Below are positions 22,946 through 33,425 of a stretch of 64,000 nt of DNA, piece by piece. Location of the stretch: contig JAWZYV010016058.1 in the NCBI GenBank assembly GCA_038373885.1, positions 2,108,001-2,172,000 of the forward strand, written 5' to 3'. Each line of letters starts with the position of its first letter. Position 1 is the stretch's first letter. A model generated the notes under the pieces. The model was given only the letters and a program-made list of their open reading frames with translations. It was not told where the DNA came from and made no database searches. Origin of the DNA: Cheiracanthium punctorium (taxonomy: Eukaryota > Arthropoda > Arachnida > Araneae > Cheiracanthiidae). Both the position numbers and the translations under genes were made by a program.

Positions 22946-23374
22946 AGACGAACAATCCAATCCTCTGCAATTTGTACAGCTTTCATTCTTTCGGCTCCTC
23001 GTATAAGTTATCCACACCACCCAGACGTATGGGTACAAATCCTCATTATAAAAGTAAAACATATTCTAAGATATCAGACAAAGCCAGTACCTGGCAATGT
23101 ATAGCTGGTCTGGTTTTAAAAAAGAAAGCTCAAATTGTAAATAACAAGTAATAGTGATAATAGTTGTAAATAGTAATTGAGGTTGGTTTACTACAGTCCT
23201 CACAGAAAAGGATGGGAATTACTTAATCTGTAAAACTTAATGCCATCCTAAAATGCGAAAATCTATGCTGTGAACACTGTATATTACATGGTGGCTGTGA
23301 AATGGGTTCAATAATGCGTTCAGCAATTAAATTCTGTACACACTAAAATGTTAATGGGTAGAGCCCGCGAACAA

Positions 23375-23590
23375 CAACATGAATAAAGGTCGTTGCTGAT
23401 TAGCCATGTCTTGTCGTCACTACAGGGATTAAGGTGACATTCTTCTGGAAAATTTTACGACTTTTAATGACCAGTCAGGATCTACCAACAAGAGATTAAT
23501 GTGTTAAACTGAAAACCCCGTCCTCCCACACAATGGAGAGAGCAACGGAACATTCCCCCCCCCCCCCGTATCAGTCCCGTCGTTCATTGA
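23375..23590 (+). repeat. Right arm of an inverted duplication
   Basis: Partner of 22735-22945 (see there). The arm has gained a C-run at 23554-23568 where the partner reads TTTGTTTCCCC. A second C-run lies at 23661-23671. The overlapping 84- and 68-codon ORFs are not supported. Confidence 0.6.
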
Positions 23591-23939
23591 AACGCATAAA
23601 ACACATGGCTTATGAGCATCGGCCTTTACTTGATCGATATAGGGAGCACGATAGCTCTGCCCCCCCCCCCCTCGGAGTTTTCTTTCGACGGTTCTTGCAG
23701 CAGACAGCATACTTATTTAGTTGTGATGTACCATGTCTAATTATACATTGGGAGAAAAAGTATTGGGAAATCAATGTATCATCCTAATGAAAAACGGAGC
23801 CCCCCCCCCCCCAGATGGTTTCTCTGGATCCGCCCCTGCTTTAAAGTACAACCGTTTAAGCTAATGGGAGGTGGCGCATAAAATTTGTTCATGGCTTCAA
23901 TGTCCTCCTTCAAATGATACTTCTGGGAATGCCAATTTC

Positions 23940-24095
23940 TGATGCTAGGTCTCTTATCTGGACTTGGTTCAAAATTAGGAGACCACTCATAGAGGATAAC
24001 GCTGATCGCCCATTGGATGCCCCATAATGAAATGGCCAATAGTTGGGGCCTTAGTAGTGGCAAAGGCTGGTAGCAGCAAGGGTCCGATCATTGAA
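23940..24095 (+). repeat. Decayed SINE family D fragment
   Basis: GATGCCCCATAATGAAATGG at 24016 and the following GGCCAATAG..GGGGCCTTAGTAGTGGCAAAGGCTGG parallel the body of the SINE at 382-612. GGTTCAAAATT near 23967 may be the B-box remnant. An A-run follows at 24093. Confidence 0.45.
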
Positions 24096-24124
24096 AAAAA
24101 ACAAACTTCAAAGTATAGCTGGTA

Positions 24125-24354
24125 CACTGCAAAAAAAGTCTGTCAAACTTACAGAAAAACTGTCAACCAGGACCCCAGTTTATTTCCGTTTAAACACAGA
24201 AGTCTTCCGCAAATTTTACAGATTCTCTATTTATTTTACAGAAATCTTTCGTATACGAAAAAAAAATACGGAATATTTCTGTAAAATATACGGAAATAAA
24301 CTGGCGTCCTGGTTGACAGTTTTTTTCAGTTAGTTTAACACTTTTTTTGCAGTG
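24125..24354. mobile_element. Hairpin MITE with TA target (Tc1/mariner-like)
   Basis: CACTGCAAAAAAAGT at the left is inverted at the right as ACTTTTTTTGCAGTG, flanked by TA at 24123-24124 and 24355-24356. The inverted arms extend over roughly 90 bp (CTGTCAACCAGGAC, CAGTTTATTTCCGT), so nearly the whole element folds back on itself. It has no coding capacity; the 80-85 codon ORFs across it are incidental. Confidence 0.8.
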
Positions 24355-24356
24355 TA

Positions 24357-26736
24357 GGTACGTTTTAAAAAATTAGAATAAAATTTATAAGGATTAAATT
24401 GTATTTGTAAGGAAGAATGAGACGTTTTTCATGTTTCAATTTTTTAAGAACAGATAGATAGATATAAGAGTAATATGAAATATTTTAAAGGAAAATTTGA
24501 AAAAATAGGCTGACTTTGTTAAAAGTTAAATTATTAATCATATTTTATAAGTTATTTTGTTGTAGTCTTGTATTGTCCTCAAGTGGTCCTATGAGGAGAA
24601 TATTTGAATCATGGTGAAAAAAGTATATAAAGAGTAATATGATTCCTCTTATTACTTACTTATTACCTCTTATTTATTACTTCCTTTTATTACTCTACTT
24701 ACTTTAAATTTTCTAATGAAGTTAAAAAGCATTTAGGATTTAGGTTGTCTTTCTTTAGTCGTTTTCAGTAATATTTTCCAAATTTAAAATATTGTACTTT
24801 CTTTTACAGTTCTAAAAACACAAGAAATAACGCATGTAAAGTGTGCTATGAGTGTAGACGTTCTTTGAACATCGTTTAAATAGTGATTACATATCAAATA
24901 AAAAGAAATAAACACAGATTATTAAATTTTAAGTCTGCATGAAGCTGATAAAAATGCTACAAGGAAATTTTATAGATAATTATAGAAGACAGGTGCCCTT
25001 CAATATTTTTTATCCATTAAGTCCAGCCTTTGTATAGATTTCAATAATAAAAAAAATTGTAAAAGAAAGCTTAAAAAATAACTCAGATAGTTTACAGTTA
25101 TAGGTAGTTAATCAAAGGCTCACTCTCACTCTATTAGAAACATCTCAAAACTATTCTCATTTCTGTATACAAAATTTTATTAATACAGCATTCAGATTTT
25201 CATATTGCTTTAAGATCAAAACGCAGCTGAACGGATCAAAATATATGTACTGAGCAGTATGCCATTACACAATAAAAATAAAGTTTCATTACAAAAAATG
25301 GAAATAAAACCCCCACTTTTTAAAAAATATACTGAATGTGTGGTAAAGTAAACTGCCGTTATTTTCTGTACACTGGAAGATAAGTTTTTAAAAATATGCT
25401 CATTTAATTTGTTGTTGTTATTTTAAAAAATTGCCTTGTAAATATGATTCAAATTGAAATATAACGAAATTTATAATTCGAAAAAGGAACTTCACCGCTT
25501 CTAAACATTTTAAATAAAAAATGCTCAATACGATAAAGGAAAGCTAAAACTCATTAAGTAATAAGAAATATAATTTCTTTCGGCTAAATTTTATCTGGAT
25601 AGCTATCATACATTTCAAATGTAAATGAATATTAATTATGTAATGCCAATAATATTGAACATAAAATTTGCACCATACTATATACTTTTAATGTTAACCC
25701 TTTTAATATTTCAAAGTGAATGGAAAAAGAGTTAAAAAAGAGCCTTTGAAGCCTCAAATACTTTTTAGTAGCATTCAACTTAGAATAAAAATTGTGAAGA
25801 ATTTTTTAAATACACTTTTTAATTCATTCTCTTTCTTTTTTTTTTTTACTGTGCTTGGTGAGCAACTTTTTCTTTCGTGCGAGGACGCAAAGCACGTAGT
25901 CCATCTACGCCATTAAAAATACCCGTATTCCGAAACTTGTCTATGTCTAGTCTGACTTTTAATAGACGCAGAAGAAAGACGAGAGATTTATGGGGGTAAT
26001 TTTAAGGAAATTTGAGAGAGAATTTTTTAAAAGCAGGAGAATGATGGATATTTTATGCAGTGCGGAAATTTAAAATGGCGCAGTGTTTGGTTTGTGTAAA
26101 ATAAATGAGGGTATAAATTTAAAGTCTAGCGTTTGCACTAGTATTTGTAAAACATATATACAAGAAATTTATTCATTTAGCAGATACCGAATTATTATAT
26201 TTTTAAAACTGGTATAATTTGTAACACTGTCGTACTCAGCAATATATGAAAAGAATTGTTTCATATTCCTTTAAGAATATTAAACAGTTAACAATAAAAT
26301 TATTTTTATCCGAGGAGGAAGTATTTTTTGGGGTTTTGCATACGTGATTTTTATGCATACAATCAAAATTTCAATGTAATATACTCGCATTTTATCTGAA
26401 AGAATTGTTTAAATAAATTTACTGTACTCAGAAGATTTATCTTAGCAACAATGCTCCTTGTGATAGCCCTCTTCGAACGCAAATGAAAAACAACCAGAGA
26501 AACCTTAAATAAGCGGTGGCAGCGGCGAGCGAGCAGTGCTATCTATTCTACACAGAACGTATTCGTTCGAACAAAAGTATTCGTTGTATCCAAATAGCGC
26601 AGAAGACCTTTCGTCATGATTTTTGTGCTCTTTAAAATGAGATCTGAACGAAGTTTGTAAGATGAAAACTCGCGAGGTTTCAATAATTCTGATTTTTCTT
26701 GAAATAATAAAAATTGGATTTTGAAAGTCAAGACCT
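24357..26736. other. Non-coding
   Basis: Only a TTAC/TTATT low-complexity patch at 24645-24712 stands out. ORFs at 25716-25916 and 26543-26731 are short and unsupported. The patch 26505-26535 (GCGGTGGCAGCGGCGAGCG) is locally GC-rich but has no clear role. Confidence 0.45.
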
Positions 26737-27240
26737 AATATAAAAAACCACCTGACCAGTTTTCGTGAAATTTGGTATGTAGGTTTTTTGGTGTCACTAA
26801 TGAAAATCTACTAAAAAAATCGAAAATTAAATTAAATAAAAAAAATAATTTGCTTACATTTTTGACAAAAAAATAACCTTAAAAGGGTTATGAAAAATGG
26901 AAGCATACAAAATTCAAAATGGATTAAACTAACATTTCTTCCCTTGGAAGTATTCAAACTCAAAACTGAATTTTCAGAGTAGAGCGTTAATATAAAAAAA
27001 AAACAGCTAAACCTGTTTCGGTGAAATTTGGTACGTAGGTCCTTTTGATGTCTCTAATAAAAGCCCACGAAAAGGATTTGGAAAAAAGTGTTGAACTTTA
27101 AATTAAAAACCAGTTATTTCTCTAAAACTAATGAAACTTTTTCATTTCGGCTGCTTTCAAACACTGACTTTAAAACAAATGGATCTTATTTTTTAAACAA
27201 CATTATAGAAAAGCGATGGAAGCCACCTTTCAACTATACA
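26737..27240. repeat. Two-unit tandem repeat, period about 251 bp
   Basis: TAATATAAAAA followed by a C/A-rich stretch and then GTGAAATTTGGTA(T/C)GTAGGT occurs from 26737 and again from 26988. GTGTC(A/T)CTAATGAAA and GTCTCTAATAAAA follow at matching offsets. The second halves have drifted. Confidence 0.65.
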
Positions 27241-27692
27241 CATAAAAAATTTCAAGAGATTTAGTGTTCAATTTATCGCTGTAAGGGATTCCAACTCTCT
27301 GCAGTACGGAAATTTCAATTTCACAAATGTGAATGCTGCTTCGCTTCAACGAGCTTACGAACCAAAACTTTAATATTGGATGTCATGGTAACCGCTTCTG
27401 TAGTCTAGTCTATATAAGGTGTTCATCTTCTGTAACTAAACGATAAGAGATAGTGTTCGGCACGAGTAAGCGGTATGCGTGTTCCTATCTCGTTGAGGAG
27501 GACTTAAGTTTTGCTAACTACAACTACTCTCTTCATTTTGAGATGCATAAATGAGTATGCGTGATGCGAAAGTTTAGAGCAGAATTAAAATTTTCTTTTA
27601 AAATTACAATATTACTAAAAAATAAACTGATATCCAATACAAACTTCTAAAAAGCATTAAAACCGCCCTCATTGGTACGAGCTTTGAAAAAA

Positions 27693-28175
27693 AAAGTGGT
27701 CAAAAGTATATGATATCATTCGAAGAGCCTGCCCCTCTCTACACAACCAAATCGTAATTCATAGAGAATGTAATGCTCCTACGATTTATTTCAAATATTA
27801 CATAATGAACAACAGCCACTATTTTCAAGTAAACGGCATAAAAGTTTAAGTAAATGTTAGAAAAAGGCACTCAGAAATTGAGATTTTATGCCGTTTACTT
27901 GAAATTAATGGCTGTTTTCCATTATAGAATATTGTAACTAAAACAGGCTTCAAACCAAATAGGTAGGCCGTTCCTGAAGGTAGTATATCCTATGGAATAT
28001 TGTAATCCTTAAAGAGTAATACTTAAAGCCTTAAACTTGGTAGGCTGCTCTCAGAGGTTATGTAGAATATTGGAAGTAAACTTCATTCTTTATGAATTAC
28101 GTAGTTTGTATTCCTCAGATCATGCAGAGAGGGGCAGACTCTTCTAATGATATTGGGTACTTTTCTGGTCACTTT
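27693..28175. mobile_element. MITE with nested inverted repeats
   Basis: The outer arms AAAGTGGTCAAAAGTA...GATATCATTCGAAGAG and GCCCCTCTCT are mirrored at the right (AGACTCTTCTAATGATATTG..., GGTCACTTT) over about 80 bp. A second inverted pair sits inside: CAAGTAAACGGCATAAAA near 27829 and TTTTATGCCGTTTACTTG near 27885. No target duplication is clear and no ORF is credible. The superfamily is unknown. Confidence 0.7.
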
Positions 28176-28361
28176 ATTTTTTAGGGTTACATAAAGTTAA
28201 TATTTGAAAAACAAATCGTTGTTTAATTATTTGATTTTCGCAATGTGCACACACAGAAAACGTGCACACACAGAAAATTTCTTGTAAATCCGGGCAATAT
28301 TCTCGATGTTACACGAATATTTGTAATGACGTGGCAGAACGGTTGAAATTCGGAGGCCGGA

Positions 28362-28687
28362 GTGTCAGCTGTCTATTGTGTTCCCTTGCCCTTGCTACAG
28401 AAGGTTGCTGAGGCTGTGTATCCGATTTGCACAGATCTCAGCAATGCAAAAATATCACAAAGAAGCGTTGGGGGTTTCACCCGAAACAACAACGACTACG
28501 GTCAACTGATATGGAAAATTTCTCCAAAAATAATTCCGTCTATTTCGAAAATTGTGGAAATGGCCACACACATAGCTGCCGACATATTGAATGAAGGTAA
28601 AGTATTACTATTGTATTTTACGATTGTAAAAGGAAGTTCAATTGGGTCCAATGCCGAATTTCATATGTGGGAATTCATATGCCGAAA
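28362..28687 (+). pseudogene. Mutator-like transposase C-terminal remnant, part 1
   Basis: The open frame carries PLPLLQKVAEAVYPICTDLS, then GGFTRNNNDYGQLIWKISPK and IAADILNEGKVLLLY. The order (a Q.NNN...IWK..PK block, then an (F/L)N(E/D)G turn) is what I recall from the C-terminal part of Mutator-like transposase proteins widespread in arthropods (the kind with a PF20700 domain). The N-terminal catalytic part is absent. The frame runs into a small inserted element at 28688 and resumes in a shifted frame at 28955. It is a dead fragment, not a host gene. Family identity is from memory and should be tested. Confidence 0.5.
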
Positions 28688-28954
28688 CAGGGGTCAATGC
28701 AAACGAAAATTGAGTCCGTTTTGAGGCCCCTGCACAAAATTACAATCGATTTAAATGGCCCTTTCATAAAAATGCCATCGATTAAAACGGTCATTCATTG
28801 GCATTTTACCTACCATTTTAATGTTTTATCGATTATTTTAACAAAAATGTGACTTATAAGTGTTGAAATTCGCAAAGTTAATAATTGAAATTCACAAAAA
28901 TAAGCAATTTTCACAAAAATGGGACCCTGGAAAAAATTCCTGCATCGACCCCTG
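28688..28954. mobile_element. Small hAT-like MITE inside the transposase remnant
   Basis: CAGGGGTCAATGCA at the left is mirrored by TGCATCGACCCCTG at the right. The flanks TGCCGAAA and TGCGGAAG could be a decayed 8-bp duplication if the last two bases belong to the target. Inside are repeated CGATTAAAA and CACAAAAAT phrases. Confidence 0.65.
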
Positions 28955-29112
28955 CGGAAGAGAGGATGCTCAGCTCGCAGCGATTTCCCAGCGAAGACCT
29001 TTGCGGAATGGTCTGGATAGAAAGAACGGTCCGCAGGCAACATCAACTGGAGTTATTAAAAGCTGTCAAAGAGGCGGAGAGTTTACTATATGGCCCTGGA
29101 ACAGATGACTTA
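28955..29112 (+). pseudogene. Mutator-like transposase C-terminal remnant, part 2
   Basis: The frame read from 28954 gives AEERMLSSQRF, then a basic stretch (ERTVRRQHQLELLKAVKEAE) and LLYGPGTDD. An AE/SS segment, an arginine-rich coil and a YGPG ending are what I expect downstream of part 1 in the same protein type. The frame differs from part 1, so at least one frameshift exists besides the insertion. Confidence 0.45.
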
Positions 29113-29160
29113 ATGTCGTTTGAAGAAAATCTTTATTTACGATATATAAAGTGCTTTTGA

Positions 29161-30117
29161 AACTTTGAACTCGTTTTTCTCAAAACTGTGTTTTTGAAGT
29201 CGGTGAGCAAGATTTATTGGAAATGGCTGAACCGATCTGTCTGTTTTAACATAAGCTTTTTAGGGTATATGTTTTAGTAAATAATCGAAGGTTTTTTTTT
29301 CACCAATAAATACTTTCCATTTTATAAACAATTGAAGTCCTAAATTTTTTATCAAAATTGATTTTTTTTTTCGAGAAGCCGCCATTTTGTCAAAAATTAT
29401 TATTTTGTTTAATTTTTCGATCAATTACAAGATTATACATTATACTAATGAAATATTTTTGATATTTTTATTTCAAATGATCCAGTTCAGATATATCGTG
29501 CTCACCGGAAGTCACCTTTTTTTAGAGGTGCTCCAAGAGATCAGCTATAGCAGCTTTCAAAATAACTATTTTCACAAAAGAAAAATGTAAAAATGCCCTT
29601 AACATTTACTTTAATACGTGTACAAATTTTCCTTTAGTAAATTAAAAGATCTTCTCAAGAAAAATTCTTTAAAATTGCTTTTTCTGGGACTCATGATTGT
29701 ATATAACCCCTTAAGCTTGTTCGGAAGAGGACAGTTTTAATGCTTTTTAGAAGTTTTTTTTTTTTTTTTGGCATCGAATTCCATGCAGAAATATTCGAAG
29801 TATTCACGTTAGTTCCAATTATGCGTTAGGATAGTTATTAAAATGGTAACTTTCAGTGAAAGCAGTTCTCTGTGGTTAATATCTAAATCTAAGTAGACTA
29901 ACAGTAGTATCTTCCTCAATTTCAAGAAATACCCGATTAAACACAAACTGTAAATCGATGAATACTTTATTTTTAAAATGGACAAACAAAAATATACTTC
30001 TATACAAGTGCAAATTTCGATACTTTTCTGTTAGAAATGTTCCAGAGGTTCTGAATGCAAATGCTGGAGCGTAATGTAGCCAACAGCAATTCCACACGGC
30101 AGTAACAAACAGCTTTA
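29161..30117. other. Non-coding
   Basis: Poly(T) runs at 29291-29300 and 29754-29770. ORFs at 29387-29590 and 29876-30124 are unsupported. Confidence 0.45.
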
Positions 30118-30127
30118 CACACAAGTT

Positions 30128-30346
30128 TTGTGTTGCGTTGTTGGATTACGGCCAATTAACTGCAAATGGGTTCTAGGCCGAGGTATGGGGTATCCGAGGG
30201 GTTCTTTCTAAGGGGTCCAAACTCATATTTACGCTTCGGAGGAAACCACGGAAAACTCCGAACGGTTATATCGGCGGCCTGGTTTTAAACCAGGCTCCTT
30301 CCGTCTCCCAGTTCAGAGCGGTATGCTCTCAGCCACGGGTGAGACG
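30128..30346 (-). repeat. SINE family A, near full length, with target duplication
   Basis: On the minus strand it begins CCCGTGGCTGAGAGCATACC (A-box-like) with a B-box-like GGTTTAAAACC. The core is CCGATATAACCGTTCGGAGT and GTGGTTTCCTCCGAAGCG, with GGCCGTAATCC at its 3' end. CA(C/T)ACAAGTT at 30118-30127 and 30347-30356 is a plausible 10-bp target duplication. Confidence 0.75.
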
Positions 30347-30357
30347 CATACAAGTTC

Positions 30358-30989
30358 AGGTACTCATACGTAAAGCAAAATGTTTGCAGTGACAGGTCAA
30401 TAGTCCTTGTAGATTTCCAGGCATCCTGGTGCATTTTTGGTATGTCATTGCCCTCCTATTAAAGCTGGTGCAAAATAGATATCAAATAATCATTTTCGAA
30501 ATTTGTATGAGAGGCTTGTAATAATTTTAATATAAAATAATGAAAAAAGAAGGAATGAAAATGTAATCTGTTCAATTCAATCTTCAGCATACCTACAGCT
30601 TTACCTGTTGATCTACCCCTTTTTTAAAATGCTCTTCTTTTGTCTCTTTTTCTTTATTTTAAGTCAATTTAGAGTATCTATAAAGTATGTATCATTTGAT
30701 ATTGAAGCTATTTCTTAGGATGGGTACACAACTCCGTGTTGTTCAATCTGCGCCGTGCTTTCGCTTCTGTCCCCTATTCCTCGGAATTATACATTTCAGC
30801 GAACCTTCTGCGATCCATAGAAAACTCATCCGCATTCAGTTGTAATCGCACTAATAAGAGCCTCTCTTTCTCCGCACAAATTCGAATAGCGGAACATCTA
30901 AGTGTTAGCTGAAAAACCTACAAGAGATGGTTCTTGGTGCGCCCCGCAGACGCTGCGCATGCGCATCTCAAAAAACCCTTACTAACGTA
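30358..30989. other. Non-coding, GC-richer from about 30720
   Basis: No exon is recognised. The stretch 30720-30970 is noticeably less AT-rich than its neighbours and contains TGCGCATGCGCA at 30954-30965. Confidence 0.4.
30954..30965. promoter_or_regulatory. NRF-1-like palindrome
   Basis: TGCGCATGCGCA equals the consensus YGCGCAYGCGCR of the NRF-1/Ewg transcription factor family. It lies in a locally GC-rich patch. No gene start is visible, so a role is unproven; one 12-mer can occur by chance. Confidence 0.25.
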
Positions 30990-30994
30990 CAATT

Positions 30995-31096
30995 TGGCTA
31001 TCTAGCTGAGGGAGTAGGATGCCTTCGGCGGAGGCGTTTTATGGATTCTAGTGAGTATTCAAGTTACATCTGGAGGAAACCGCTCAAACTCTAGAC
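30995..31096 (-). repeat. SINE family B, left half of a split copy
   Basis: It has GGATGCCTTCGG, ATTCTAGTGAGTATTCAAG and TCTGGAGGAAACCGCTC, then CTCTAGAC, where the hAT element enters. The rest continues at 32515. Confidence 0.75.
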
Positions 31097-32514
31097 CAGG
31101 AGTTCTCAACCTTTTTACTACTTAGACCCCCTTGAAAGATTTTTTTTTTCAATAGACCCCCTAATTTTTTTAATAATTAAAAGAACCATCATGCGTGAAG
31201 TTGTAGGATAGTTCAATGATAGAAAAACTACATTTTATTAAACCACTTTCAGTTTTACAGAATTATATGTAACTGTAACATATACATAAAGCCCATTGTC
31301 ACCCCAATAATTTCTGAATGGAAAGAGCTGTAATCATAAACGTGGGGTCTAAGTATATAGTAACGTTGCCATGCTCTACGACGAAAAAAAAAAAAAAAAG
31401 AAAAATCTGGAGTGACTCCATTCGACTTTCCGAACACTTACGATTAAGGTCATTACCAAGCATTTAAATAAATTTTAATCGATGAATAATTCAGACATAT
31501 ATAACAAATTGAAGCTCAATCGAATGCGCCGTTTAAACGCTAGCACGCTTTCAAGAATTTCTCTCCATATGCCATAATGTAAAAGAAATCTTTGTCGTAG
31601 CCCTGTAGAAAACCTATACGCCCTATACACATCAAAATCAATACCGGTCTTACAATGGTAGTTTATAGCATACGTACCCAATTTGAGCTCGATCAAATGT
31701 ACCGTTTAAACGCTTGCGAACTTTCAAAAGAATTTCCTCCCATAGGCCATAATGTAAAATAAATCTTTGTCGTAGCCTTGTAGAAAAACTATCAGTCCTA
31801 TACACACCAAAATCAATACAAGTCTTGCGACGGTGGTATGTAACATATATACCCAATTTGAGCTCAATCGAATGCCCCGTTTAGGAGCTATCGTGTTCAC
31901 TCGCATACACACACACATACACAGATACATCTCGTAAAAATAGCATAATTGAATTCAGAAGACTCCAAAATGTGTAAATACACCAAAATCTCGAATTCAA
32001 AATTTTTCATGATTGCAATTCTTTCCTTACATGGTACATGTTCGGAAAAAAACCCCTTTACAGCGCCAGCTGGCTGGCTCAATTTGGAGTTAGCGTTCTT
32101 ATCTTAAAAACAGTTCGAGAAACGGGAAAAAAGTGAATCCCAAAGTTATTCAGCATCACCAATTTATTATATAACAACAGACATCTTGATCACATTAATG
32201 TTAAAAATTGAGACGGAAAAACGTGTTACTGATATTTTGCAGCGTTACTAACCATATTGCCCAACTTCCATCAGAAATTGCAGATCAGCCTCGACTGTAG
32301 ATATGTGAATTTCACCGCCAATGAAAATCTGTAATCTATTTATAAACACTAAAACGGATGTTATTATCCATCAATTATCTGACTTAAAAATTAAATAAAG
32401 ACTTTTAAAACAGAAAAATTATCATCGACCCCCAATAGATCCCCAGAACATTATAGGTCGTTTTAACAGCCCCCCCCCCAAAGGGGTCCAATTGGACTCC
32501 GTTGGGAATCACTG
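31097..32514. mobile_element. 1.4-kb hAT-type element splitting a SINE
   Basis: The left end CAGGAGTTCTCAACCTTTTT is mirrored by GTTGGGAATCACTG at the right. CTCTAGAC (31089-31096) and CTCTTGAC (32515-32522) form an 8-bp target duplication with one change. GACCCCC repeats lie near both ends (31126, 31157, 32427). No transposase frame is visible. The middle is occupied by the 173-bp-unit repeat at 31407-32051. Confidence 0.85.
31407..32051. mobile_element. Dispersed repeat with internal 173-bp units (copy 2, three units)
   Basis: It matches 5752-6215 from GGAGTGACTCCATTCG to TGTTCGGAAA. Units start at 31513, 31686 and 31862 (spacing 173 and 176), one more than in copy 1. A (CA)n-like tract lies at 31905-31922. 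Minus-strand ORFs of 68-73 codons fall in successive units and resemble each other because the units are homologous; they are not good gene candidates. Confidence 0.75.
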
Positions 32515-32522
32515 CTCTTGAC

Positions 32523-32625
32523 CGTTAGATCGACAGCCTTGCGAAAGGCTAGAATCCTCTATCTGCACACTTCAACCATCTCCGAATGTTTATACCAACC
32601 AACAAACTTGCCGTGATCGCTTGGA
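32523..32625 (-). repeat. SINE family B, right half (head) of the split copy
   Basis: CGTTAGATCGACAGCC continues the core broken at 31096, followed by GCACACTTCAACCATC and the tRNA-like head, which on the minus strand starts near CGATCACGGC. Confidence 0.7.
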
Positions 32626-33423
32626 GCGTTCACAGGGCACCGCGAAAGTCTGTCCCCAGACATTGACATTTTATTTGACTTTTACAAGGCATCCAACATT
32701 TATTTAGTTATTTCGTGAAACTTTCAAAGAGTTGTAAAATTTCGGATTTTTCAAAAGCATTAAAAACACATTTTTGGCACCAAATTCGACAGCAACTAGG
32801 ATCGTACTTTAAACTTTCGTTGAAAATATTTTAAAGAAATTCAAATTAAATGGTTGGTTTGAAATATTTGAATTTTTTAACATTTTGATGCCTTACGCGT
32901 GTGTGTCTGATTCTCAAGGACTTGCATGCAAACATTCATGCAATATTTACTTTCAGATCTTAATGATTAGATAAAACTGCAATTGTGTGCCGTAACGCTA
33001 AAATATATGTTAAAAAACACGTACAGAGGTAAAATAGTAATAGAATAGTCATATGAATTAGGAAAATGCATCAAGTTCATTATTATAATAGAATGGTAGC
33101 ATTAATCTGTAATCGTAACTATAATCAAGATTGCGTAATGCAGCGCCAGACTGGGTGTAGTCTGCAAGAACTATATAACTAGTATTTCTGTTTGGGTTTC
33201 CTGAAACTTCAAAAAACAATTAGTAAACGTAATTAGTAGACGTTCTTGAGTTAGTTTTAATGGTTACCTTGACAATTAATTCGAATGCCATTTCTAAATG
33301 TATGGTTAAGATAATTTGTAAGAGGAAATGTGCATTTGCTTTATTAATTTATTTGATAAGTATAGAAATGGAATCAATACTTTAGGTATTTGGTTGGAGT
33401 GTTTGTGATACATTGTTCTATTA
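32626..33423. other. Non-coding
   Basis: No feature is recognised. Confidence 0.5.
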
Positions 33424-33425
33424 TA

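Larger units (their letters stand above)
20104..23838. mobile_element. 3.7-kb hAT-type element, heavily invaded
   Basis: The left end CAGTGGCGGATCCA (20104) is mirrored by TGGATCCGCCCCTG (to 23838), and the target CTTTAAAG is duplicated exactly at 20096-20103 and 23839-23846. CAG...CTG ends with an 8-bp duplication are hAT hallmarks. The subterminal regions are long G/C homopolymer runs (20119-20160 and 23799-23812). No transposase is recognisable. Much of the interior consists of other repeats: SINEs at 20640, 20953, 21206, 21795 and 22011, pogo-like ends, and an inverted duplication. The original element was therefore probably much shorter, and the target duplication survived all these insertions. 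Confidence 0.8.

Noticed and set aside
31475..31930. A family of related 68-73 codon minus ORFs (also at 5818-6024)
   Set aside because: The similarity follows from the homologous 173-bp DNA units; the frames differ in start and end and are not clearly conserved as protein.
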